This document shows, in pieces, positions 1-11,060 of a stretch of 64,000 nt of DNA. The translations under genes were made by a program, and so were the position numbers. The stretch is from contig JAKJXP020000006.1 of assembly GCA_022225965.2 (NCBI GenBank), forward strand, positions 186,001 to 250,000, read 5' to 3'. The notes beneath the pieces were generated by a model that saw only the letters and a program-made list of their open reading frames with translations, did not search any database and was not told the DNA's origin. The stretch is from Diatrype stigma (Eukaryota > Ascomycota > Sordariomycetes > Xylariales > Diatrypaceae). Position 1 is the first letter of the stretch. Every line of letters starts with the position of its first letter.

Positions 1-2382
1 ACATCAAGAACTTTCTGGAACAAACGTTAGTTTAGGTGTTGATACGCCGCTGTATGCAAGCGGGAGAGAAGATCCCTCACCTCTATGTCATCCTTCAGGG
101 GCGCCAGGAAAAGCTTGCCACCAAGGCAGAGAGTCAGGACATGATGACTACAGAAACGTTAGATGGTGGGCATGAGACGGAGTCTAAGGACGATGCGGAT
201 GTATATCTCACTTCATGTCCATCGCCTCGTTTTGACGGTCATCGTTGGGCCCCCAGTACTTATCGGAACCGTGCCTCTCGCTATGGTAGGTACGGCCATT
301 GAGAGTGCGATATTCTAGGATACTGGCAGACAGTGACGCTGTCGAACTTTCTCTGTAGTCAATGATGTATCAGCACCAGTTACCAGTTACCAGTTACCAG
401 CACCATTGTGCTCCGCATCCATTTTGGCACCGCTCCATGCATCTATCTCCATACCAGCCCCACTGGCAACCTGAGGCGTCGTGTCGTCGCATACCTGTCG
501 TCTCCACCAAATGCCGAGTCCGCATCATCATCGGGCTGATTGTTTTCGGCGCAACCATTGCCATTGCCGTTGTCAGTATCGCGTTCAATTGGACATGTCG
601 TTACCAGAGAGTAGAGTCAGGCGGCTTATAGTGTTCTTACATCGTGGGCGGCTACTTCGATTGGTGCATCCGCCTCAATTGGTGCTCCTGCATCAAGTGG
701 CGCCGCAGCTGGAGGGCTTGCGGTTGGAGGGCTTGTCCCAGCTGCAGGCTCAGCGGTTGGCTCTCGCGATTGAGATGCGGTTGGCCCTCGGGGCGTCGTC
801 GCCTGGGCGGCAGCGGCAGAGGAGGAACCGGGCTCGGGGCTTCTTGGGCTGGCCATTTTAACTGGAATATCAACCTACAAAAGAAGGTCGAAAATTTAGG
901 ACGGGAAGGTCGTGATGCATAAAATATCTAGTTCGTCGAAAACTTGGAGCATACGAGTGGGCAAGTTTGACCCATAACAACCCATAACAGGGAGTATAAA
1001 TCGAGAACGGCAGCTTACCATTCCACGGAGTAACGTTAGATGCGGGGTGCCAACGGTTCCACCTTGCTAACCAGTTTACCAAGAGCAAATGAGAATGCAG
1101 TCGTTTGCCAGGGGGCTCGGCGGGGGTTGGCTCAAATAAGAACAGCTAACTAACGGTCCTCGGGAGTCGGAATAGCCAGGTTCATTGGAGGGAGGCTAAC
1201 GACCAAGAGGATTAACCAGCCAACTTCAGGGCGCCCGTTCAGAGCAATCACTTATACTCAATGCTCTACAAACGCTTCAATATCCGACTCTTTTAGAGGA
1301 TATGGCACGTCGGGTTGTGGCTTACGGGGGGGTTTGGGGGTGCTACGTGAATAAAGTATATAGACACCAAATTCTACCAGTAAGGGGCGTAGAATGTATA
1401 ATGGCACTGGGCTATAGCCCGACTACTATACGCTATTACTTTAAAGATTGGATCCAGAAGAGCGCTAATGGGAGGTACCATCTACTCGGAATGGATAATA
1501 CTGTCCAATTGTCGAAGGATGTTATCTCATAGTCAGCTTAAAGAGGTCTGTCTGTAGATTCGACAAGTGATTCTCATGAGAAATCAAATGCATGATCTCC
1601 AAAGGGAATTGATATCCCACACTAGCTAACCATACGGCCCAGGAGTGCTCTTCGGTCCTCTTCTGTCAAATAGTTCACTCTCACTTGCGAATAACAAGGC
1701 CAACCGTGAATATACAGTATCATGTACGATATTGAAGCAACTAAGAAGTGATAGAACCCTGGCTGATGGGCGGCGCGTTCAGACAGACAGGCAGGCAGAG
1801 CCGTCTCCACCGAAGCCAATCCAAACATGACGCGGCAGCTGATTTGGGATTGGGTTGCCCGCCAACCTAGATCTACCGCGGCATCTTGGTGGGCGGACAG
1901 GAAGGCGACGAAGAACCATAGTTCTCATAGGACCCGAGGTTACCCGCCGAGAACCATCTGCCTCAGGATCTTCGACAGGAAGAAGAGGTTCTTGGGCGGA
2001 GAGACAGTGACAGGCTCACAAGTAACGCTGATAGTAGTAGTAGGAGTAGGAATAAGTGAACGACGTTGTCTCCGTGTCGGAAAGGGGATATGATCTAGTC
2101 ACGTAGTAGGCAGGTAGGTCCGGAACGTCGCGCTCGCTCGTTCGCCCGCTTGCCGAAGTCCCGGTCTTTCGAACAATGGCTCTACCACCTGACACCTTAC
2201 GAGCTCCCTCGTAGCCCAATCTGACATGAAGGTTCGCCTCCTCCTCTTCCCACTTCCTTCCAAGCAGCCAAGCCTCTCACCTATAACTGCAACTCTATAC
2301 ACAAGTTACTCTACAACCAACTTATCCATTGGTTCGTCATCCACCAACGAACCCAACCAAACTGCCCACCACCGCTAGTCAA
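1..2382. other. Intergenic, no supportable gene
   Basis: I see no gene I can defend here. Short open frames exist on both strands but lack recognisable domains or matching splice sites. A TACCAGT-type triplicate repeat lies near 376-403, and a GTA/GGA-rich low-complexity run near 2030-2060. The part closest to 2382 is probably 3' flank of the HSK3 gene on the minus strand. An exon of a gene lying mostly left of the window cannot be excluded in the first few hundred bases. Confidence 0.5.
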
Positions 2383-3023
2383 CTACCGTCTGCCCTGTGG
2401 CGGTGGCTGCTGCTGTTCTTTCACCGATTCCTCGCCGAGGACCTTGCTAGCGGCCATGAATCTACATGTCATGCAGCACGCACGCGCACGTGAGATACAT
2501 TAGTGATATGCGCGCGCAATAGAGACAAAAGAGAGATGAGGAGGGGGAGGGAGGGGTTGAAGGACGAGCAAAGCTAGGGAAGAGAGGTGGAAGGTGGTGG
2601 AAGGTGGAAGAGACAGGTAAATAGGGGAGAGAGCGAGGGGGGAGATAAGGATAAGGGAATCAAAACTAGGTAAACAGGGAATACTAACAGTCCGCCATGC
2701 CAGCTCCCCAGGCCCCTCATGGCCTCGGCCTGCACGCTCGTCATGCGCAGCAGATTCTCCGTGTCGGCGAGGTTGGACGACAGCTGGGCGAGTTGCGAGT
2801 GCAGGTGGGACTATATATACGCCACCACGATTGTAGCTAGGTTAGCATCATATATATATATATATATCACAGATTATCTTATTTTGCATTGGTTTTGACA
2901 TACCAGCTGTCTCGCCTTCACCACGCCGCCTGAGCCGCCGCCGCCGCTGCTACTCCCTGCCTGCGGTGCTAGAGACGGCCTCGCCAGACCGCCGGTCGCG
3001 CTGTTTCCGCCTCTGCTCGCCAT
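2383..3023 (-). CDS. HSK3: DASH complex subunit Hsk3 (three exons)
   Basis: Hsk3 is a small subunit of the DASH/Dam1 ring that couples kinetochores to spindle microtubules in fungi. I spliced three exons: 3023-2904, 2810-2689 and 2461-2383, giving 106 residues. Donors are GTATGT and GTTAGT; acceptors are TATAG and TGTAG; phases match. Exon 1 is a Gly/Ser-rich disordered leader of 40 residues. Exon 2 encodes the family core: a helix containing NLADTENLLRMT, then MRGLGSWHGGL. Exon 3 continues FMAASKVLGEES and ends in a Gln/Pro tail. The WHGGL-FMAASKV block crosses the second intron exactly in frame, which strongly supports the model. Yeast Hsk3 is shorter because it lacks the leader. An AT dinucleotide run (about 2849-2869) sits in intron 1. 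The call rests on remembered family motifs; a profile search would settle it. Confidence 0.85.
2849..2869. repeat. (AT)n microsatellite inside HSK3 intron 1
   Basis: An uninterrupted run of about ten AT dinucleotides lies in the first intron of the HSK3 gene, upstream of the acceptor at 2811. Its length could vary between strains without touching the protein. Confidence 0.8.
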
Positions 3024-5061
3024 GGTTAGGTAGGTGCCTATGTCTGTGTTCGTCCGTCCGTCTGTCCACAATAGTTTAACCTCTCAAGCTGTGTAGCTTG
3101 CTTGCTTGCTTGCTGTGATTGGAAGCTTTTTGCGCAAGTCGGCCTGTCTCTGCCTGCTCAAGGTAGTGCGCAAAGGAGCTTCTTTCTGCTGGGATGTTCG
3201 AGGGAGGCAGTATTCCTCAAAGTTGCCGTCGGGTCGCTCCACTCAAGAGGGGCAACCGCGAAATAACAAACTACGCGACGAACGCTCGATTGTTTCGTCC
3301 TGCTATGCAGCTGTGGCGGTATAACGCAACACAAGTGCTTTTCTTCTTATTACTTCATATGCCTATATGGCAGAGGAGTGTCGCATTCGCTTGAGCAGGT
3401 GCTTCGGAATCATGAACGCGGTTGTTGTCGGTCGCTAAGGTACTTAAACTTAAGGCCAGTCCAGGATTGATAAGGCGTAGTTATGGCCCCACCTCAGCAG
3501 CAGTAATTAGCACATTAATTAGCACATGACTGACGTAATGCTCTTAAAGTGCCGTCCCAATCCTCGCACTCTAACTAATAAGTACGACTCTACAATGTTT
3601 GTTATGGAGATCTAGGAACCAAGAACCCAAGGAGATGGATGGAACGGAACTCGGGAACCAATCAGCAAATTGATTGATTACACTTAGACAAACCCATTTG
3701 GACCCTTCACTCAGCCCCGTATCACCATACTTACCATCATCATCGTTACCAGGCTCCTGGGAGAGAGAACTCACTTGGTTACGCATGTGAAATGATAACC
3801 TGTGGGATAACGTCGGGACTTAAGCACATGCTGGAAGCGTGTATTCCGAGAAAAGTAAATTGGGAGCATCTCCTGCGCCGGAGTGGTCCATTATACAATT
3901 ATATAAGTAGCTGGGTAGTGATGTAGGTAGATAGGTCAGCATCTGTATACCGTAGTCGGGATAAAGGGGTAATTAAGCGTCATATCACTTCTCCATACTT
4001 TGAGCGCCAGCTCGTGCCGTGGTTGCGGATTAAGAGTTCATATATTAAGCATTTCTTCTAGTCGTCTCTGTTCGACTCGCCTATGTTTTCATCTCCTTCT
4101 CCTTTTGGCCACCGCTATGGTCCGTCGCCTTGCTGCATTCTGGTTATCCTGCAGCCGCTTCTATCCACCATCCTCTCGCCCACAGCCCGTGTCAACATAT
4201 TAAAATCCGGCAAGGGACGAATTGATAATGGAGAATGGACTCGGCCAGTGCGATGTGCATAACCACGGCCCTTACACATGCTGATCCTCACTTCGCTTCT
4301 AAATGCCTGCCCACGCCGCACACGGTTGGTCGGCTAGGGGTACGATGTCCCCCTACCATGGCTCCGCATACAGCAGTTGTTAACCCAAATCTATTTCGTG
4401 AACACACCGACAAGCAATCGTCGACCACTCCTCTTTTCGCCCCCCAGTGAATTAAACCAATCCTGCGCACCATGACAACACAATCTCGAGAATGTAGGAC
4501 TGAGGTCGTGTCCACCTCTTTCGTCACTGCCACACAACGAAAGCTCTGTAAATACCATTATTCCACCTCTTTCGAGGCTTGCTAAGTTGGCCCGCTGGAT
4601 CGGTGGCAATTTCTAGACAACGTCTGAGAAGTCTGAGCATCGACTCATCCGATGATTATGAAGCACTGTAACCCCGTTGTAGAAGTCGCAAAATGGATAC
4701 ATGCGACCTCGAAGGAAAAAGAAGCGAGACGCCCAGCCCAATGCAATATTACCAGAAAGAAATGATAGTCCGTCGTGCCAAATGCTTATGTACGTTGATC
4801 GCCGCCGAGACGAATGAAATTATGTGTGCTTCGTTAGAGATCGTAGTCCAAGTATTCCATCTACCCCCCACTGAATGCTCCTTTTTGTTCTGACACCAAG
4901 GGAAATATCGTTCTCCGGGATGTCCACAGGAACGAAGTCGATCGACACCCAACAATCTTGGTATGCCCGCCGTGAGCAACAAATCTTTTGCACGCTGTGG
5001 GCAGGCGTATCACTCGGTGACTTTCGGACGAAGATTCCGTGTCCCGCCGTCATAATCTCAA
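3024..5061. other. Intergenic, no supportable gene
   Basis: This is the 5' flank of HSK3 and the 3' flank of the ketopantoate-reductase-like gene, both on the minus strand. A TTGC tetranucleotide run sits at about 3097-3115, just upstream of the HSK3 start. Open frames of 60-95 codons occur on both strands, but none shows domain motifs, a signal peptide or consistent splicing. I see nothing else supportable. Confidence 0.5.
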
Positions 5062-7525
5062 CTAACGGACTCCTATGGGAGGACGAGGGCCGAGGCTACT
5101 TTGGCTGCTGTGAGCCGAGGGATCGGAGTCAACATGGGATGATTCACCACTCTCCGCGCTAGCACTCGCACTTCCGGTCAGACTTCGAACTGTCTTAGGC
5201 TTAGGTGGTTGGAGAGTGCTCACCCCGACACGCTGTTCAACTTGTTGCGGTGCCACTTGATTTCCATGACCTGGAGGGTACCTTGGGATCGGCTGGCGCA
5301 TACCATCTGGTGGCGAAGGACGGCCGTTGGGACCCGGTCCACCCACCCCGTTCGGCGGCGAGGGGCGCCCGTTGCCCCGGACCGAGGGGCTATACGGGTT
5401 CCCCGGCGACTGACTAGCACGACGGGGGTATGCCCCGTTCATTCCAGGGCCCTGCAGTTCGTGGAGATGGGACGCCGTTAACGAGTTTGCTCGAGAACCC
5501 TGGTGCATCTGGCCCCGGTCGACATCGCCGTACCGATTCGAAGAGTAGCCCATGAGGGGGTCATCGAGGATGTTGTCATGGAGGCCAGGCACGGTAGAAG
5601 TCATGATCTGGCTGGAACGATTCCTGCCGAAATTTGGCCGCCACCGGTTACCTCGTGGCGGCATCATCGGCCCTGGACCTTCCGGGTTCGAACGGAGATC
5701 GCTATGACTAGGTGGTGGCTTGGAGCGGTTCTTTCGCGAGGTGACGCTCATCATATCGAAGTTATCGGGATCGATCATCGGCGCGGGAGGGGCCGAGTTC
5801 GGATCGAAGAAATCATCTTCCTCGTCATCGTCGAAATGCCCACCGCCGCCATTTCGCATTGGGGGACCTCCTCCTCGCCGCCGAGGTGCGGGGCCTCCCC
5901 CACGCCTCATACGCAGTTCTTGTTCCTTTAGGGCCAACTCGCGTTGTCGGATTTGGAGTTCGCGTTCGCGAAGGGTAATATCGGAAGCATCAGCGGGATA
6001 GATGCTGGCACTGTCGGCAGCATCCACTGGGTCATCGTATAGTACCAAGTGACTGAATTCTCCTAGATCGTGTTCGTCAATAGAGCCACGCCTGGATGGC
6101 TGTCTCCCTTGTGGGTATCCGTTAGGTGCGCCGTTCGTAGAAGGGCGGATTGGTGGGCCTCCGTTCATTGGCGGCGGCCGACGCATGCCAGGGGGCGGAC
6201 CTGCGAAATTTGAAGAGTTTCTAGGCCTAGGACCTCTGGCCATGCCGTTTCCGTTGGGCATCCCGTTGGGGACAGGACGAGGGGGCGGTACTGATGACAT
6301 GCGCGGTATGATCGACTGTGCGCCCGGCGAGGTAGGGGGCTGAGGGATGCCAATGACTTCCTTTGGTCTCGATTGGTTGACAATATTAATATTATGAAGA
6401 ATTGCGTAGAGGGTTTCGATGCGCGGTAGCTTTATATCAACGCTCTGGGCAAGCTTGATGGGCGAGCCCAAGAAGGTCTCCACTTCCATTGGCCGCCTTG
6501 AGACATAATCCTGCCACATGATACTTGGGCTGTCCGAGCTTCGGGTCTGTTCATCGATAGTTTTCTGTTTGAAATCGGCGGGAAGGGTGCACCCTTGGGC
6601 AGTAGCTAAGGATATCAACTCGTCAATTACATCGGAAACCAGTTGCTTTACCCCTGTCTTCTCTAGCAGGGCGTTATGCGAGGGCGCCTCGAATATCACA
6701 CTGGCGGGATGAAACGCGATCGGGCTATATTGTTAGCACAAGAGCACCGAAAACTGAGCGGCCGTACGAAGGCTTACCCAATAACCCGCTCAAATTGCTG
6801 CTGCCTGATGTTCGACGACACTTTGCATTCAACACGGCCAGTGCTCAAAGTCATAGCCAGAGCTTGAGCCATATCTTCTTGTATCGCCGTCGGGATCCCA
6901 GTTCCTTTACTAGCCGGGCCAACCCAGACCTCGGTAGAGCCGGTATGTTCGAATTCGCTTGTTCCTAGCTGCGTGATTTCGGCGTTGGAAACCAGCGATA
7001 ATATCACATTGGTCGGGAACCTCTCTTCAATTGCGGCCTCGACACCTAGCGTGTGCGTCGTGTTTATGAGGATACAGGTATGTTGTGGAGTAACGACGGA
7101 TTCGATTACTGCAGCTAGGTCGTACACATCTGGGAGGGCTTTGATGCAGAGGATCACATAGTCAAATGGACCCTCTTTGTTCTGTGCGGCGTCTTCTGGC
7201 GTTCGAACCACTGTGACATCACCAGAGATGAGCAATGGGAATATATGACAGAACAATACAATGCTTTGACTTACCATGTCGAGGCTTAAAGCGTTCGTTG
7301 CCGAATGAAGCAGATCTAGATCGGGTGTCAGCATCGACAAAAGGCCGGCGCAAGTAGAGGGTTTCCTTACTTGAAAGAAATGCCATATTGATATACGGCC
7401 TCGAAACCAGACTTCCATACTAAAGTTACGTCGCAGGCATTCGTAGCTTGAAGCCTCCATGAGAGGAAGGCTGATACCGCATTTCCACCAACTGCACAAA
7501 CTCTCATCAGCTCAAAGTCCGTCAT
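5062..7525 (-). CDS. Ketopantoate reductase-like protein with long Pro/Gly-rich tail (four exons)
   Basis: The N-terminal half matches the ApbA/PanE ketopantoate reductase family (NADPH-dependent reduction of 2-dehydropantoate; many fungal homologues, such as the Mug72 type, have unproven substrates). Exons are 7525-7371, 7315-7275, 7210-6778 and 6724-5062, giving 763 residues; all phases match. The start gives MTDFELMRVCAVGGNAVSAF, a nucleotide-binding beta-alpha turn with a degenerate glycine motif. FDYVILCIKA (about residues 88-97) is typical of the Rossmann part. The second domain begins around VIGPIAFHPASVIFEAP and carries the helical PanE C-terminal fold to about residue 340, including RPMEVETFLGSP. 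The last roughly 420 residues are low complexity, rich in Pro, Gly, Arg, Asn and Ser, with a short charged coiled coil (RERELQIRQRELALKEQEL). The tail is not needed for catalysis in bacterial enzymes, so it suggests a scaffolding or regulatory role. Exon 2 is only 41 nt. Confidence 0.85.
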
Positions 7526-9406
7526 GATAAAATCTGACTACGACACAATGCATGTGCCAGTCCCTGTACTCCTCGAAGGAGGGTGGAGAAACGAGTGTAG
7601 ATGCAACGAAAGACAAGGTAGCGACTGAGTAATATGAAATTGTGTTTTCCGCGAGTTCCGCAGTGACGTGACTGGAGGGTTGAGGGTATTCTGAACGAGA
7701 TGTGCTCCAGGGCAGGGGAATGGGGGGGACGAGGGAGATGGGAAATAAACGGACCTGAGAGGACTCTCAGACGAGGCGCTACAGGAGCCATGATGAGAAC
7801 CGAATGCGGAATAGTGGTTGGACCACCTGCAGATTTCTTGTGTTGCTGTCGGCCGGCGTGGTGTAATGTGTGGGTGATCTTTTCTCACACACGTCGCGAT
7901 GCGTCGGGATAAGGCAATGGTATGGTACGGTAGCGTAGGCCTGTGCTATTACCGCTGCTCCCCAAAAGGCGCCCGAAATGCACGGCGCGGATGCGACGCC
8001 TCCTAGTGGCTATTGTCTCACGACCCCTAGGCTGTCCAAGAAAACCTGTTTTTTTAACCTCTCTTCTCTCTCCTCTCTCTGGCTCTCCTTATCCTCCGGC
8101 TGTAGTGGTATCTTCAACCCTTCTTTTTCCCTTTTCGTCGCCAGCTGAGCTGCCTTGTGACCAGAAGAGAAAGTATTGATGTAGATCGAGACTTGGATCT
8201 GTATAGAGGTCACTGATCACCCATTCGCGGCAAAGGCTGGAAATGTACAACGGGACGATTCGATGGTGTTGATTGTTGGGCCCCCTGGTATAATTTCTGG
8301 CACGGGCAGGTCGGTCGTCTTAATGGTCTCTACCAGGTCCACAACGCACTACGATAGGTGCCAAAGCCACGACGATGCAATGAACTTGTAAACGAGCGTA
8401 ACCACCTGGGGACAGGCCGGGGCGATGCGGACAAGAAAAAAGCAAGGAGCGGGTCGTACTAAACGGACGAACGTAGAGCTAAGGAGCACCGGCACACGGA
8501 TATTATTTTATTTATTTTTTCTTCCTGGAATCCTTCTCGCGGTCGTCGAAGGCGTTGGAACGAGAACAAGATAGGGCTAGAGGGGAAGGAAACACATCAA
8601 AAGATAACGAAGGGACACACAACGAATGACTCGGTACGGGGTTACGGAAGGGTTGGCGCCTTGGTCTGCTCTACCAAGACGGACGATCCGTTGGACGACA
8701 ATGGAACTAGTGCGAGGGCTGAAGATGGATAGTGTCCAGCGCAGCAAAATATGTAATTGAAATGACGACAAGAAAAAAAGAAGTGCGTACTCTCAGTAGG
8801 TATGTACGGGAACTGTAGTTAGTGAGAGGTTCGATTCAAGTTAGCAGAGCAGGTTAGGTAAGAAGTTGGAAAAATGGGAGGACCGCACTACCTGGCAGGC
8901 TAACGTTAGTAGACCAGCCTATAGGTACGCCGCCCGCTACGAAGTACCCGGCGTGCATGTACGCATGTACTGTAGTTAGGCGTGTTAGGCAGGCTTAGGT
9001 AGCAGAAAGCCAGCACTCGAGCCCTGTCGCTGGCTGGGTCGCTGGTCGCTGGGACTGGTCCTGACTTCTTGAGTGTCTCTTCTCTTTCAGCCTCTCGCCC
9101 TCACTCACTCTCTACTAGGTATCTCTCTCTTCAACTCATGTGCTAGCTACAATACTATATATATACTATGCTTTTATGGCTGTCCGCTTGTAAAGCGAAG
9201 CTTGATGGATATAGTACCTTAAGCATGCAAATATCGTATTATGTATCGTATTATACATACGCTTGTGTATTCCCGAAGTGCTGTATGCTGTATGCGGTAG
9301 CCGGTGGTCTAGCATACCCTGTAGCCCGTAACCTGTTTGGACGGAACATGCGTAATGGCAATGGGTCGGGTAGGTCGAGCCTGGCTGCCTGGGTAGAGCC
9401 TAGAGC

Positions 9407-9441
9407 TACATACATACATACATACATACATACATACATAC
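9407..9441. repeat. (TACA)n microsatellite
   Basis: An uninterrupted tetranucleotide run of nearly nine TACA units lies in the intergenic desert. A second, imperfect CATA run lies about 550 bp downstream, so the unit is locally enriched. Confidence 0.9.
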
Positions 9442-9972
9442 TTAAGTGGGCGCGGGAGGAGCGTGAATGGGGGATCATTGATGGCTTTCGGAGAGGAGAC
9501 ATCTAGACGTCTGACTGGTACATCCCCCTTGTGTCTTCCAGAATTGAATGTGTGTGGATTCCGCCGTGGCCCGTGGGCCTACGTAGCATACCGTCAGACC
9601 GTGTCTGGAGTGCGAAGTATGTACCTGGATTCTGTCTTGGATTACTGGAGTGCCAAGTAACTGCATGGAACCCGCACGTTTTTACCGATCCGTGATTCTG
9701 GATTAAAATAGAGTTGCCTACTACTACGTACCAGCCCGCCAAGATGGGCCTTTTCAAGATGTCTTCGGCTGATGGATGTACAGAGTATTGGCTAACAGGA
9801 GATGTTTTTCATCAAGAACGGATTCCGAATAATGCAGAGTTTGATCTTCCTGCGGATCTTCAGGTCAGGAGAGGAAAGGGAAGTGGAAAATACCTGTTCA
9901 TGTACGCAGCATGCATATCGTATGCGCTGTATGTAGCATTAGGCAAAGATTTAGTTAGGCCAGGCCCCAGCG

Positions 9973-9999
9973 ACATACATACATACATACATATATACA
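9973..9999. repeat. CATA microsatellite, imperfect
   Basis: A short run of ACATACAT units decays into ATATATAC at its right end. It is the same unit as the run near 9.4 kb. Confidence 0.8.
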
Positions 10000-11047
10000 T
10001 GACTGCAGCATACAGGTAGGAAGACAGGAAGACAGGCAGAAGAATGGAACCTGTGTCCGTCCAACTGCAGTATCGGAGCGTTCGTTACATGGTACCTATA
10101 GAATAGGTACATGGGGCCAAAAGTGGGTGTGTGAGAATCCCATCGACGCCACCAGAACATCCAACTTCAAGAAAGACCGGCTGACAGATCCAAACCCGCA
10201 CGGTGCTGGCCGGCCGGAGCTGGCTCGAAGATTAAAAGGAAGGCAGTGCCAGAGCGCCCTAACGTAGTTATAACTATGCCCACCTTTCCAACTGGTCCTG
10301 TGTCCTGCCCGGATCCGACCAGGCTGCCAGGAAGACTGGAAGCCTGGAAGCCACCTGCACTTATTACTGGACATGTGTTTATTGACATGTTAGGTGGTGT
10401 TGACATTTGTTTCATTGGACTATACATAATCAGTACCTACCTTACTTAAACCCCCTATCGTTGCATGTATACCTACGTAAATTAAGTAAGCATTGTTTAT
10501 ATTTCCAGTTAAGAGATCGCAAACAGACGTCAGTCAGATCCAACTATCTCAGGGGCAAACAGTATCTGGTATATGTTGCGACGGGTTCTAAGCACAGCCT
10601 CCCCCTTTTGCTTTACAGGCTGATGGCTAGTATCCGTTGTCGACGGTGAATACATGCATGGGTATGCTTGGAGACGTATAGTGCCTTGTACCAGGCCGAC
10701 GTGAGGTAGCTAGATGTATGTACCAATAGCTCTGGCAGCCCTGAGAGTTGCTCAACTCTTCCGAGGTATATACAACAAGTATCGACAATTACTCCATTGC
10801 ATGAGAATGAAAACTCATAAAAATCTTATCAACTTGTGAGCAGCAGATAGACATTAAACGACTGCTAATCAAAATGACGATTGCAAATGTTGATCTTCTC
10901 ATCCTCCTGTGTATACATACAGACATACAAGTGAATGCCGTTACGTGTAGTACACAGTGGCGTTTGCAAGCCAATCACAGCAACGGAACTAGACTTTCGG
11001 AACGCGTGGCACTTGCCGGGACTTTCCAATAGTGGTATGACAATCTT

Positions 11048-11060
11048 CTACCTAGGTAGG
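11048..11060. repeat. CCTA/TAGG palindrome
   Basis: CTACCTAGGTAGG is an inverted arrangement of CCTA and TAGG units meeting at CCTAGG. The same design recurs near 23.7, 24.0, 24.36 and 58.2 kb. Confidence 0.7.

Noticed and set aside
362..631. Plus-strand 89-codon frame with a hydrophobic segment (IIIGLIVFGATIAIAVVSIA)
   Set aside because: The hydrophobic run looks like a membrane helix, but the preceding His-rich part overlaps a TACCAGT repeat. No splice partner or homologue is visible.
626..856. Minus-strand Ala/Pro-rich 76-codon frame
   Set aside because: Low-complexity translation of GC-rich repeats such as GAGGGCTTG; no domain or neighbouring exon.
9251..10019. Frames containing YIHTYIHTYI or MYVCMYVCMYV
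   Set aside because: These are translations of the CATA/TACA microsatellites, not proteins.
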